A stretch of 64,000 bases of DNA from Solenopsis invicta (GCF_016802725.1 NC_052672.1:9244210-9308209); one strand, 5' to 3'. Shown: positions 1-14,400, numbered from the stretch's first letter. Notes: generated by a model not told the origin, from the sequence alone. Made by a program: numbers and translations.

Positions 1-306
1 GACGAATGGTCGTGAGGAGGATTTTGGATCTTCCGTGTCTCTCAGACGGCAATGGTCGGTCGGTTGTGATGGTACAAAGTCGCGTTGCGCGTTTAATTGC
101 GTCTTCTTCGTTGCTCCGTATCTCATATCTCGAGTTTTTGACGGATGTGAGTACTAGGAGGGTCGAAAGCGGAATATCGCGTGTTCGTGCCAAGTGTGAA
201 TCAAGACGAATCATCATGAGAAGGATCTTGGACTGACTCGAACATTTGAGAGCTGTGGCCAAGACCATGAGACGGAGCTAGAGAAAGCGACCAACAGCGA
301 ACGGTG
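1..306 (+). other. CG-richer segment with a possible 5' untranslated exon
   Basis: This stretch is visibly less AT-rich than the rest of the window and has many CpG steps. It ends at a good splice donor (GTGAGT at 302-307) after a purine-rich run. That is how a non-coding first exon near a promoter often looks in insects. It could have belonged to the glutathione synthetase copy that starts at 722, but no protein evidence links them. No convincing long coding frame was found. This is inference only. Confidence 0.2.
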
Positions 307-721
307 AGTCAATTTGTATCTATTGTTTATTCGTTCCTACAATTCAGTATTCGCTTTTCGTCCTCATTGCATTTGCGTAAATTATCATTGGTACAGTGTG
401 ACGAATTAGTCGCGCGAAAGCCATTAGGATAGAAAAAAAATTTGAAATTCGTGTATGTACGCGAGCTCAGCGCTCCCTACGCCGCGGTTGACGTGCTTTC
501 CGAGATCTAACCTATACATGTTCCTCTCTGTACACATACATTAGCATCGTAGTATATGGTTACACTCAGGCTTCTAAGAAGCTTCCATAGGAAAGAGGCG
601 TGCAAACAAGTAAATTAATTGTTCATTATAATAAAAAAAAAAAATAATATATTTTCTGTAAAATATTAGACTTATGTAATTCATGTTATATTTTTTAAGA
701 TACTTTACTAATAAAAAACAG

Positions 722-2086
722 ATTATTGATATTAATTCCATTTATAAGATTCTAGAAAACAATGCTCTTGATGGATTTTGCAAAGGATTAATACTCGCAT
801 GGGAATTATACAATAATCCAGAGTAAGTTGAATGATACTGCAGATTTTATTGTCGATTTTATATCTCACACAAACAAGACTAATGCCTAGATATATTTCA
901 GGGATATTATGTTATTTATTGTTGAAGATGTGACTTATAATATAAGTGATTAAAGGTTTCATGAGTTCCAAATTTGTCAATTATGTCCAAAAGTTAAGAT
1001 TATTAAAAAAAGTTTAACTAGTTTAGCATCGGAAGGAGTAAAATTGGACCCAAATAAAGAATTAATTGTGTAAGTTGCACAATCTTAATTAGAATTTATA
1101 AATTATACGAACGTTTGTACTGTTTCGAAAGTATTTCAAAAGAACAGCTTTTTTTTAATTTTTGAAAATAACATAGAAATAAATATTAAATAAAGAATAC
1201 AGAATATTAGAAATATTAAATAATTAAAATATCTGAATCACTTCCATTGTTTTAGTTCAAATATGGTAGTAACTGTAGTTTAGTACTGTTCTGGTTACGA
1301 ACTTGAAGCTCTTTCTACAGAAAAAGAGTGCGACATTAGATTGCTAATAGAATGTTCGTGTGCAATAAAATGTCCATCAGTACAGTATCATTTAGCAAGT
1401 ACTAAGAAAGTATATAAATTATTTAAATTTTTATTTATATAAACAAAAATAACATGTAATGAATCAAATGTTATTCATACAAAAATTATACAAGATATTG
1501 TAGTAAATAATATAGATCATATAGAAAATAAAAGAATTTAATTTTTTTCACATTTGTTACAACTGGAATAGATTTAATGATATGTATGCTTTATAATTAA
1601 AATTCTTTTAATATTTTGATTTTAAAAATCATATTTTTAGGTATAACAATCTTTAGCTCAGCGTAGTGTATTGAAAAAGTTTCTAAAAGATGATGTATCT
1701 GTTTCTAAAGTGCAAGAAATATTTACTGGTCTATATACGTTAGATTTTGTAAGTAATCTACTCGTCATTTCATCAGAACGTTTAATTGATTGACAACTAT
1801 ATGAATTGAAACTTTTAGCATTTTATAATCTAAATAATGTATTTGTTTTAATAACAGAATAATGATGGAGAAAAAGCAATGAAAATGAGTATAAATAAAC
1901 CAAACAAGTTTGTTCTTAAACCACAAGGGAAGGAGGATGGAATAACGTGTATAATGAGAATATAAGAACGTGGTTGAATACGATGAAAGAATCTGTTTGG
2001 TGTGTGCTATTGAAGTTGCCATTAGAAGACAGCATTAATCTATTAGATGTTATAACAGAATTTGATATATATGGTGTGATAGTGGA
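722..2086 (+). pseudogene. GSS: glutathione synthetase pseudogene, introns retained
   Basis: Five consecutive exon remnants (722-822, 902-1069, 1256-1409, 1641-1749, 1858-2086) keep AG/GT borders and spell out the middle of eukaryotic glutathione synthetase. This cytosolic ATP-grasp enzyme adds glycine to gamma-glutamylcysteine. Recognisable pieces are KGLILAWELYNNPE, IVEDVTYNISD, then CAIKCPSVQYHLASTKKV, SLAQRSVL, IFTGLYTLDF and the family block FVLKPQ followed by a Gly/Asn-rich motif. Three in-frame stops interrupt it: TAA where RFHEF should be preceded by Gln, TAG inside VVTVV-YCSGY, and TAA in place of the first Gln of KVQQ. One base is missing just after FVLKPQ. N-terminal and C-terminal exons were not found. 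Retained introns show a decayed gene or gene duplicate, not a processed copy. Confidence 0.8.
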
Positions 2087-3683
2087 GTAAGCGAATTGAT
2101 TTGCATTTTAATAATCATCTTATTAATAATTTTGTTTTATGTCAAGAAGTAATGAGTTATAAGAAATAGAGAGTTAAATAAAAATTATAAAAATAACTTA
2201 AAGTATTTAGACATTACAAAAAACTAAAGGATTATGTAACCATTATTCATTGTTATCTCTGAGTTTAGTGCATTTGCATGAATATCTTAATTCAAAACGC
2301 AAATTGTGACCAACAGAAGCTACTCTGACCCCCTACAAAACTGTCTGAAGCCAACGATTCGAAGAAACCACTGTGGTCTTCTGTCAAAAGACATTTATTT
2401 CCAATAATATAATATCTCTTCTTTTTCTTTATTTTTCCACTTCTACTTTCTCTTTTATCTCCTTTTTTATATTTTCTAGTTTTTTCATCCTTTCTTCCGA
2501 CTTTCTTCTTCTCGTTCTTCATTCTCTGTCAAAATTCTTTTATACATCTCCATTTCCTATATTTCTTTTTATTCCCTCCATTTTATTTGCTCCATTAGTA
2601 AAGTGGAATATAATAAATTACTTTTCTCATGGTTGTTCTGTTGATATCAGTTGAATTTGTTTATTGCATTTAACAATTTACGAGATGTAGTTAAAATAAT
2701 TAATAGTGTAACACGACATACGCGAAAACATGATTTTTATGACCACACACAGTATAATTGCAAAAATAAAATAATCTCATAGCACTTTTTATGTCATTAT
2801 TGATGATAATAATTTTGAATTAATGTATCGTATTATTAATGTATCATAACTTGTGATAACTTGAATTATTTAATCTAGTGATTCTTTCATTATTATGTAT
2901 ACTTGATCTAAAAGAATTAAAAAAATGTTTATGTCAAAAAAATCTATAAACCATTAAAAAAATTTTTTTAAATAAATCTAGTTGTCATTAAATTTTTATT
3001 ATAAAACGTAAAGTAAAATCATGTTACATACAAAAGGATTATAATGAATAAAAATTATGTGAAACTTAAAATTCATATACATATAAAAAACATAAAGTAA
3101 AATTTATTACAGAACTTAAGAATAATTTCATATGAAAACTTATTATATATAGAACAAAAGAATAAATTTATATGAAAAACTATTTTGCAAATTAATTATC
3201 TTTCTAATTGCAAACAAAAACAAATAGCTTGACCAATAAAGTACACAAAGGTTATGTTGCAAATTTTTAAATTATTTCTATCTTATTTATATATTTTTTA
3301 TGATTGAATATATAATTTATTAGTTTCTTTGGAGTCACAAAATATTATACACTTGGCGTTATGTTTACATGATTTTTTTAAACAATAAAGCAATATATAT
3401 TACTATAAAGTGGATAACAATATAAATAAAAGCAATTAAGTAAATGATTGATATTTGATTTTAATTTTTAATAAATTAAAAATGTATATTATTAAAAATA
3501 AAAAACAGAATCTAGTTTTTGCTATTTCTTATAAAATGTGAATCTTTACGAATCATCTATAAATTTATATTTTGCATTATTATATTTTTCCTGTGATCCG
3601 GTCACCGGTAACTATGCATTTGTAGTAAGCATTGGATTCCTAAATCATATTGATAAGTAATCATTAATATATGTTTAATAAAA
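2087..3683. other. AT-rich non-coding stretch
   Basis: No credible gene is visible. Short open frames around 2290-2650 come from a pyrimidine-rich run (2400-2580) and its purine-rich complement, and have strongly biased composition. The missing C-terminal exons of glutathione synthetase were looked for here and not recognised. Confidence 0.4.
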
Positions 3684-3689
3684 TTAAAA

Positions 3690-3898
3690 TATTGTTATTA
3701 AAAGAACATGCCTAAAAAATTCGTGAGAAAAGGAAACATTAAATTTGTTGTACCGTGTTTTGGCAAAACTTGTCCACATTTGTGTTAAGTGGTTTATCAT
3801 TTTACCATCTTTTGAATCAACTTTAGGTAGGGATATATTTAATTCTTTCATCATAGAAGCGTGAAACAAGAACGTTAGTTCCTCGCTATGAGACGCAC
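3690..3898 (-). pseudogene. carboxylesterase C-terminal exon fragment
   Basis: Reading down from an AG acceptor (3900-3899), one frame gives GASHSEELTFLFHASMMKEL, then a linker, then MINHLTQMWTSFAKT. This matches the C-terminal part of insect type-B carboxylesterases (alpha/beta hydrolases that split carboxylic esters): G-A-x-H-x-E-L carries the catalytic histidine, and M-x-x-x-W-x-x-F-A-K-T precedes the usual GNPTP. A possible donor (GGTACAA) follows FAKT, where this family often has an intron. No other esterase exon, no nucleophile-serine G-x-S-x-G exon and no signal peptide were recognised nearby, so this is an orphan exon. Confidence 0.6.
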
Positions 3899-3904
3899 CT
3901 ATAA

Positions 3905-4221
3905 AATGTTTTTATTTAATCGATTATTAAGTCATTGATTAAATTAATAAATAAAAATTTTTTAGTTATTTAAAAAAACAATTTATTTTTTAAACTATAA
4001 TAAATAATTATAAAACGGAACTATCTTTATTTAAATCAAATATTTAGAAACATTTTGAATTATTTTATATTACCGTTATGATACTAATGTATTTGTATAT
4101 CTAAAATTAATAAGTTTTTACATCTTTAGAAAGTTTTAATTTGATTAGTGGTAATACCTGGAAACTTAATACTAAACAGTTTCTTCATAAGAGAATTTTC
4201 AGCCTTGTATTTTTTTTGTTT

Positions 4222-4262
<41 letters not shown>

Positions 4263-5420
4263 GCTTTACTGAACTAATTTGGCTTTAAAAAATTTGACCT
4301 TTCACCTTTAAGGTAAATCGGGGGAAGATGTCTTATGCCTTTCTTCAGACATAATTTCACGTTATGAAATTAAACGACGAATAATTAATATAATATTTTT
4401 GAGACTTTTATTTATTCGTACTAATAATACAATTAAAATTTCGACATTCTAGATATTTGAGCAAAAAAATTAGGTAAATACTTTAAAACTGACATTGGGC
4501 CCAACATATATGGGTAAAATGCCACCTCCTATGAAGGAAGATGTTACAACTATTTAAATAGTATGACATAATAGAAGCATGTTTATCTAGACTAGATAAT
4601 CAAGTTTAAATCACAAACACACAAAAATAAGTTACAAAATATAAATGAGCAATTAAGGTATCAAGTTCTAGCATTTTCATACTTTTATAAGGTTAAACAG
4701 CATTTCACAGATTTAAAATGTTTAGAATTATATTAATTTTTATTTTTTAAACTATTTTAATGAAGGTGTCAAGCTCGAACACTTATGATTTGTATAAACT
4801 ATATTTTACCCCTATGTTAAGAGAAGATATCACTGCAGCTTGTACACATATAACGATTTCACAAAATATTATCTATAACAACCAAGAAACATGACTATGA
4901 AACAGTTATCTGATTTTAAAGTAACCATTGAACCAAAGAATATAGTTATTGAACCAAAGAATATAGTTCTTAAATATTAAAATGAGTTTATTTCATGACT
5001 TATTTTTCTGTATTTTTACAAATTTTTACTGATTCGCCACGATCTCACTCAAGCTTTGCTATCCATCGCTACCGTATCTTTTATTTGACGATAAGAATCA
5101 ACGCTATTCTCACTTTGCACTAACATGAGAAATCAACGGCTGTTTCAACTCCTACCGTACACGTACGAGTACCCTGACTTCAAAATTTGAAGTGCCACAC
5201 CGGTTACTCCGATTTCGCCGATAGGCAACAATTAGCGCTCCCTTCGCCCATTTACTCCGAAATTGTACTCCTCGAGCCATGACAATAAATTAATACAACC
5301 GTGTCTTAATATCCTCTAATATTATCAGGCGTCTACATATTTTAGTTAGTTGAAATACACTCATATATGTTCAACTGAACTCATTCTGATTTCTTTCAAA
5401 AGAATTTTCTTTTCCAAATA
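3905..5420. other. AT-rich intergenic stretch with a (TA)n tract
   Basis: No gene was recognised. A (TA)n microsatellite lies at about 4226-4259. About 5040-5290 is less AT-rich than its surroundings, but no protein similarity was recognised in it. The 3' end of the ABC transporter gene begins at 5424. Confidence 0.4.
4226..4259. repeat. (TA)n microsatellite
   Basis: About 17 uninterrupted TA steps are visible. Confidence 0.9.
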
Positions 5421-5423
5421 TCA

Positions 5424-8400
5424 CTAGATTTTCCGTCTTAAATATAATATAGTCACCAGAAGAATAAACGATATCCATGTTAAACTCGTAAAGATGCCAC
5501 TTAAAACTTCCCACTTAAATATAGAAGAACCTTTGTAAATGAGTCCTCTCATGGATACGAAGGGCAAACTAATTGGCATAGCGTACATAAACCAGCAAAG
5601 ATATTTTTGCACTCCCTCCAACGGCCACATAGTTCCTACGATTTTAAATTAATTAATTATGTTTATAAATAAATTATGTAGAAGAGAAGATGATAATATG
5701 GTAATAACCTATTTTCATTTTATTGAATAACTTGGTTTATAATCAATATTTTATATTGAAACTGGAACGATTATTTTAACTTAAATTCTAGGCTTAAAGT
5801 AATAAAATATATTTATTACTTAAGATGTGATTTATAAAAATGTGATGCACTGCATAATCGGTGGAAGAAAGAAAGTGGTGGTAATATGGCTAACCCAAAA
5901 TTAGTTTTTAAAAAATTATTTTAGTTTAAAAAAAACACAAAATACTTTGTTACAAAATTATATACTTTTCTATTGTTTAGAATTTTCCTGCCTTCAAAGA
6001 TTTTAAAGATATCATAAAAAATATCATTTTATCTCTGTTTAATATTAAACAACAAACATAAAATGATATCTCAATGTTTCTGAACATTACTCTTTAGAGT
6101 AACAATGGATTTATCGAAGAAATATTTTGATATAATAAATATTTTAATTAAAAAATCATATTAACAAAATTCCATGTTATTGTTTAACTCTGCGTAACTC
6201 GAAGTGTGTACAGTCGAATAAATAGTTAAATAACAAATAATACTCAAGTGTACTCACATTTGTGTGATAATACGCTCAAGTTTGATGACATTGAGGAAGT
6301 ATATGTAATTAAGTGCTAAAATGTACCTTGAAAAAGTTTAGAAATGTTTAAAAGTAAAAATGCTTTATAACAACTGTTATAAGTGATTGTGTATTGGATA
6401 TTAATACCATTCTAAAAAAGCGGCGGGCTATGAATTGAATCATTCCATAAACAATTGTTAGAATTTATCACTTAATAACGGAGATAATGGGGGTCATAAT
6501 GTCCACAGTAGTCATAATACCCTATTCTCCTCTACATATAATGATAACTTGGTTAACGTGACACAATCTTTAGCAAGATGTAATTAATGTTAATTTTCAC
6601 TAATATTTGTCAAAACTCTTTATGTTGCTATTATATTATTAATGCAACGTATCACTACGTACGTGTGTGATAAAGAAATTTAAATTCACAGAAATAATAA
6701 ATTTAATAATCCATACGATTTGTTATTATTTAGCAATATTAAATTGAAGTATAATAGCAATTTTCATAAAACAGATAAAATGATGACTTACCGCTAACTA
6801 TTAGTAGCAGAAGAAAACTTCCAGCCAAAAAGAAATGCGCCACGGCGTGATTTTTGTACCAAACAGAGTTAAATAAACCTAAGGTATTGAAATGAATAAT
6901 TGATGTAATCTCCTGCAATTTCTAAACTGCTGCTGCGTGCTTTTCTTTATGAATCATGTAGAATACCTACTCACCCAATATCAATCCGCAAAAGCCGCTG
7001 AGAAATACGACAAAGAATATGAGGAATATCGATCCATTATAATCCGTACTCAATAGAACAAAGAATATGAGAATTAACAGGATGGTATCGATAAGTGCGT
7101 TTAAACTCTGGTAAAGAATGTGAGATAGCAAGATTTCTTCTGTCCTGACTCCTAATGCATATTTACATTCGTATTATTACAATAAAAATAAAAAGATAAA
7201 AAATAGTTGTAAAATTAATTTAGATTAGAGTCATTTAGATTAATTTAGATTAGAGTAATTTTAGATTAGAGTCTAAATTACCTTGGACTGCACTTCTGTT
7301 CCAGAGTCCGTCCGACCGATCTGCGATTATCAGGTCGGTAGAGTTTGTGACACTCAAATAGAAGATAAATCTGCAGAAGGAAAAGTAGTTTAGAAAGAGC
7401 AATTGATTTTATTTGTTATCTCGGCCTAATTTTTGCTTACGCTAATATGGCTGACGGTATCGCGAAATCTTTATAATTGTAGTCACTTTTACCATAAATA
7501 GGATCTTCAAACTGAAAATGGATTGGAATTTTATATTCTTATTTTAGTTCTGCACAATAGAGATGTATAAATTATAATATAAAATAATAGTAATAATAAT
7601 ATATACTTTAATGGGTAGATCAACCAATTTTATCGAATATTTGCAATCTCTCATAATATCCTGAAGAACTTCCATAAAACGCTTGGATAGCTTTCTCTGT
7701 ATAAAAAGCCCAGTTTGTGTATCTGCAACAAAAAAACATTTTAAATTTGAAAATATAGTTTAAATAGATTTTTTCTACGCGCGCGCGCACACACAAATTC
7801 GTTATGAGATAAATGTTCTGTAGATATAAATAACGTACCACTCATATCGAGGTTAATTGTAATTTCACTGGCGTTAAGATCGGAATCACTCGTGTAAAAT
7901 TGATATTGTATTCGGTTTTGCAGACCTTTGGAAAAGTTTTGATTAAAGTGCATTATACCACAGAGTTTTCCATTTTGTACATCACGTTTCGCTTCAGATG
8001 AGTCGTGATAATATTCCTGAAAGCAAAGTATTGATAAGAATCATTTAGATTTAATTATTATTCTTATTCTTTCTTAAACCTAGAGTTCTACTATGGGTAA
8101 ATTTTCACTCGGATGCTAATTCAAGTTTAGTACAGCTTTGATTAAAATTTTGATATCTTAAAATAATAATATTTTGTTTATTAAAATAGAATCAGTTGTC
8201 CTAACATCTTACAACCTGAAAATAAACGAAAAGTATAAAAAACTTAATTTTGTGAATGAATATTCACCCAGAATAATGTAAAAAAGCATGAATAGCACAC
8301 TCTAGTGTTAATTTATATTACAAAACAAAACTTCTTAGTTTTTTTTTTAGGAATAAATTTAGGAATAAATCCGTGGGAGAAACATTAAAAAACAAAAATT

Positions 8401-11400
8401 TATTTTAATCATATACATATCGACTATGTTAATCTTTAAGTCACCTTTATCGCGATAGAATCATTAAAATGATACAGAAATCTGCAGCTGAGATTATTAA
8501 AGATGCAGATGCTTTTGTTGTTCCAAACATTGCCAATATTGCTGCCTAAATCACAATTGTCAGCTTCTTCGTTGATTAAACCAATTTTGATACCCTTCAG
8601 ATCTCCGCCAACAGCAAAAGAAAATGCGATGGATAGAATTAGCAAGAAGAAATAGTGGAAAATGAGGCCTCTGGAAGAACATATTATTTACAACAAATTA
8701 AATATAAGATAGGCAGAGACGGTCATAGCAAGATCTTTATGATGAAATAATGTTTCAAATGTTTTTATTTATTTCAAGCTGCGTGCAATTACTTTCGGTT
8801 TCAAACACAGCTCTTGAAAATAAAACATAATTAAATTGAAAATCAACTTATTAATACTACTAATTTGCATTTCTAAAATTTTCTTACACCGAAAAAAGTA
8901 AAAAAACTTTTTTGTTGCGAAAAAATTGCCATGTCCATGGTTTGAACCTGGTTCCGCCAACTCTCCGAAAACGGTTTAACCAGTTCGATCATCGAGGCAC
9001 TCGATAATATTTTTTACAATGATTGTTATTCAAAGAATGTCTTTAAAGACTGACGTGTAAAGCCGTATAGATTCAAGATTGCAAATTATATACTCGTTGT
9101 TGCCTTATATTTAATTTGTTGTACACAATTCGCGATCTTGAATCAATATGTATATTATTTATTATTATTATGAAATATGCAGCGATTAATATTGCAATTT
9201 GTGAATTTTTTGAAATATAATATCTTGTTCATATAATTCAATGAGGTAAAGTGAAGAGAACGGCAAAATTTGAAATTGAAATAATTGAGATTTTGTGAAA
9301 ATGTGTCTTGTGCAGAGAAATTAATAACTAATAAATACTTACGAGTAATTACGGATACATTCGATGTGATTCTTTGCTATTAAAGCTTTGAACCTTTTCA
9401 ATTTCGAAACTTGACTTCCCGAAATTGCTTTGTTCTCGGAGATTCCTTTAACAATTCAATATATTTGTGTTATAAAATAATACATAATTTTAAAAAGCAA
9501 TAAAAATAGCATATATTATTTCCATATATACTTTTGTTGGTTCATATTTATCATGAGACAATACATTGCTACTGGTAGCCTCCGGCAATCTTCGATATCT
9601 TTCATTTAAGGTAATCTCTTTATCCTCTTTATCCTCTTTATCCTGTGTAACGGATAGTACCTCGAAAGCTTTCTCTAAGGATGAGTATTGTCGCCGTAAT
9701 TCATTCGGTGCCGATTCCGTTAGCAACTTACCTTTTCTCATCAAACCGATCTGCGGATCATTGAAGTTACACAATTTTTACTTATCACGACTGAATTTTT
9801 GTTACTAGGAAAAAAATTATTTTTTAACGTTCAAGATGTTTTATTGCAGTTTCTTTATACGGATATTTAGAAATTTTCAGGATTAATTTAAACAAATTTA
9901 ACCAAGACTTACTTTATTTGCGTCTTTAGTCTCTTCGATATAATGAGTTGTAATCAACACAGTGACGCCTTCCTCCTTCGTGAGCTTCATCATATAAGTC
10001 CAAATACTGTAAAGAAAATGTGTATCCAACATTTTGATTTATTACTCTTTCTGCTTATCGCGTCTAAAAAAAAAAAAAAAAAAAATTTACTCACCTCTCC
10101 CTTAAAAGTGGATCTAAACCCACAGTGGGTTCGTCCAAAATTAAAAGCTCGGGATTGTGGATCACCGCGCAGGCAAAGGAAAGTCTTCTTTGTTCGCCTC
10201 CACTCATATTCTTCACTAAGCGATCTAACGGAGGTAACTTAAGAAACTCCGAGAAAAAAGTCTGTTTTGCTCCTTAAAATAAAATGAAAAAGTTGTAAAA
10301 TGTTGAAACTTGATGAAATATCTTGCGAACGAATAATTCGAAATACAAACCGTTTGAAATACATTTTCTTGAAAGTATTTTATAAAGGACAGCAGTTGTT
10401 ATTACTTATTTTGCCATGTTACCCTTATCAATCGCAAAGTCGTAACTGAAAATTGTAAAATGTATACTTTAATTTAATTCTATTGATGTTATTAAATTTC
10501 AATAAAATATGTTCAATATTCAATAATTCAAGTAATAATTCTATTTCATCAATTTCACGCATTCAGTACGAAAACCTTCGAATCGGGCATTTGATCAACA
10601 ATAGTCTCGTTAATCCTATAAACATTTCTTTTTTTATCCAATTTACGGACGAGAGAAAGTCAGCGATTGATTCCTCTAAAATATTTGTCAGTCCGATAAG
10701 GTCTCTCATCCGTTCATATTAATAGATACTTGAGAGAACAACAGAGAGGCGCCACAGCGCCAATAAACGAGTTTCTCGCGAATAATCATTTTCCCCCGAC
10801 TCGCTGTCGTCCAACGTTCGATTCGTTTTTGGCTCGATTCGCTCATGAGGCGCTACATCAAAGAGAATTCGTGCGCGATATAGATATGTACGCTAAGTGT
10901 GTACCCAGCTTTACGCGACACAATTCGCGAATAAATTGAAACTACTCAGTATACACGCGACATACTACAACGACTATTAATATATACTCTTTTGATACTC
11001 TACCGATTTCCTCATCTTCTAGCCCGTTGATCCTGCCGAAGTAATAGAAGGCATCGCTTATGGAGAATTCTCCTGCCAAAGAGATATCTTGCGGCATATA
11101 ACCCACTCGAGGCCCAGGGACGCAGGAGCCCTTGCTGCCTGGAGTTTCCCCCAAGACCCATACTTCTCCGCTGTTAAAATATTGAAGTCCGACGATGCAA
11201 GAGAACAGGGTGGTTTTGCCGCATCCACTGGATCCCAATAGTCCGTATCTGGATTAAGAAAAGATTTCGCTTACGTACTTCATCTTATTTTAGATGACGT
11301 TCTAACGAACAGACGGCGCATAAAATCGCGAAAATTTTCTTTAATCTGACTATAAACGATTCTATAATCGTTCTCCAGTATATGGACTCTTTTAAAATCC

Positions 11401-14400
11401 CGACTTATCTGTTCATCTATCTACTCACGTTCGCACTTTACCGAATAATAATGGCATTTATAGTTTCCTTCGTGATATTCTAAATGGACTTGAAACGAAT
11501 GGCAAACACGATCTGTTAATAAAGTGCTGGTCACAATCTCATTGCTTCGATTATTAAATCATTAACTTTTTACTGCGCCTTCAGATTTATGCGTATGTGT
11601 CTAACGTTGCACAACGTTAAATACATACCTGACTTATTTTTATTTTCTCATCGAAATCTTAATTTTAATAAATTAAACGAGTATTTGCCTAGGTAAGCGT
11701 TATAATTATAATAGAAATATAATCAAATTCTTTAGAAATTAACCTAGATAGCATACAGAATTCAAAACGAATTCAGATTTATCATCAATGAAGAGCTCAT
11801 TTTTCTAACTTTTCAGAAGAAGAGTTCTTTTTGCGTCTTAAAATAAACTCAGAATTGATGACATAAACCTGAATTTTTTAAATTCTTTTTGAATTCCCTG
11901 CGCTAATGGATTACAACACTATTAAATACAAATCTTTAATGAGATTAGAATGATTCTGATAGTTTCCGAAAGATTTTCTTATCAGACTATTTGTTAAAAA
12001 ATTATACGATTATCCTGTAATAAATATACGACAGTGTATTTTGCAAGCGGAGGTAGTTTAAGCAATTGATGAAGATACGCGGAAAAATCTACGACAATGC
12101 AGTTTCAAGCAATTTCCAATATATTGAAGAGTGAAAAAATTAGTATCAGGTTATAAAAAATACGCTGTGTAAGAAATTTAAGATTGTTATAAGGTCTCTA
12201 TGTATTTCAAGAAAACGAGTAGAATAACTTCGAAAACAGTAGAGCGTCAGTGGTTTAGCAATGAGAGTGGTGTGTGTGAAGCTGGCACATCATTTGGTGG
12301 AAAATCACTAAACATTGACAGTTCTGGGTTTATTTTCAATAGTTCTACAGTTCCTGATAGATAAAACAAATAGTTCTGGCCTTTAAAGCGAAAAAAACGC
12401 ATAGGACAAAGTGAGGTGCCAGGTTCACGCAGCACCTCAGTTTGTCCTGCGTCATTTTCCAGACCGAATTCTTGTAGGATTTTAAAAGATCTATAGTTCT
12501 AGATGAGTTCTAGAAAGAGTTCCAGAGTTTAACATAGTTTATTTATTTTTTTTTTTTAAATTATTATAAAATATTTATGTTATAATATTATATTTTCCGT
12601 GTACGAAAAAATATTTTTCCTACAGTTCTCAACATATTAAAGAGCGTTCCAAAGAGTTCCGGGCGATTCGGATATTAGTTAATTAACAAAAAATTAATAA
12701 CTCCCGAAAAAGTCGATTATCCGCACATATAGGTGAGGTGCTGGACTTTTTCGAAGAGTTCTGTGTACGAAAAAATATTTTTCCTACAGTTCTCAACATA
12801 TTAAAGAGCGTTCCAAAGAGTTCCGGGCGATTCGGATATTAGTTAATTAACAAAAAATTAATAACTCCCGAAAAAGTCGATTATCCGCACATATAGGTGA
12901 GGTGCTGGACTTTTTCGAAGAGTTCTGTGTACGAAAAAATACTTTTCCTACAGTTCTCAGCATATTAAAGCGCGTTCCCAAGAGTTCCGGGCGATTCCGA
13001 TATTAGTTAATTAACAAAAAATTAATAACTCCCGAAAAAGCCGATTTTCCGCACATATAGGTGAGGTGCTGGACTTTTTCGAAGAGTTCTGTGTACGAAA
13101 AAATATTTTTCCTACAGTTCTCAACATATTAAAGAGCGTTCCAAAGAGTTCCGGGCGATTCGGATATTAGTTAATTAACAAAAAATTAATAACTCCCGAA
13201 AAAGTCGATTATCCGCACATATAGGTGAGGTGCTGGACTTTTTCGAAGAGTTCTGTGTACGAAAAAATACTTTTCCTACAGTTCTCAACATATTAAAGCG
13301 CGTTCCAAAGAGTTCCGGGCGATTCGGATATTAGTTAATTAACAAAAAATTAATAACTCCCGAAAAAGTCGATTATCCGCACATATAGGTGAGGTGCTGG
13401 ACTTTTTCGAAGAGTTCTGTGTACGAAAAAATATTTTTCCTACAGTTCTCAACATATTAAAGCGCGTTCCAAAGAGTTCCGGGCGATTCCGATATTAGTT
13501 AATTAACAAAAAATTAATAACTCCCGAAAAAGCCGATTTTCCGCACACATAGGTGAGGTGCTGGACTTTTTCGAAGAGTTCTGTGTACGAAAAAATATTT
13601 TTCCTACAGTTCTCAACATATTAAAGCGCTTTCCGAAGAGTTCCGGGCGATTCCGATATTAATTAATTAACAAAAAATTAATAACTCCCGAAAAAGCCGA
13701 TTTTCCGCACATATAGGTGAGGTGCTGGACTTTTTCGAAGAGTTCTGTGTACGAAAAAATATTTTTCCTACAATTCTCAACATATTAAAGCGCTTTCCGA
13801 AGAGTTTCGGGCGATTCCGATATTAGTTAATTAACAAAAAATTAATAACTCCCGAAAAAGCCGATTTTCCGCACATATAGGTGAGGTGCTGGACTTTTTC
13901 GAAGAGTTCTGTGTACGAAAAAATATTTTTCCTACAGTTCTCAACATTTTAAAGCGCGTTCCGAAGAGTTCCGGGCGATTCCGATATTAGTTAATTAACA
14001 AAAAATTAATAACTCCCGAAAAAGTCGATTTTCCGCACGTATAGGTGAGGTGCTGGACTTTTTCGAAGAGTTCCGTGTACAAAAAAATATTTTTCCTATA
14101 GTTGTCAACATATTAAAGCGCGTTCCAAAGAATTCCGGGCGATTCCCATATTAGTTAATTAACAAAAAATTAATAACTCCCGAAAAAGCCGATTTTCCGC
14201 ACATATAGGTGAGGTGCTGGACTTTTTCGAAGAGTTCTGTGTACGAAAAAATATTTTTCCTACAGTTCTCAACATATTAAAGCGCGTTCCCAAGAGTTCC
14301 GGGCGATTCCGATATTAGTTAATTAACAAAAAATTAATAACTCCCGAAAAAGCCGATTTTCCGCAAATATAGGTGAGGTGCTGGACTTTTTCGAAGAGTT

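Noticed and set aside
2292..2654. Overlapping Lys/Arg-rich and Phe/Ser-rich frames
   Set aside because: They are products of a pyrimidine-rich tract and its complement; low complexity, no family.
7620..7841. 73-codon frame overlapping an ABC transporter exon
   Set aside because: The correct reading of 7625-7722, set by splice phases on both sides, is a different frame (DTQTGLFIQRKLSKRF). The longer frame is a shadow that first suggested a broken gene.
10730..10939. 69-codon + strand frame in an ABC intron
   Set aside because: No similarity, opposite strand to the gene, no splice context; treated as chance.
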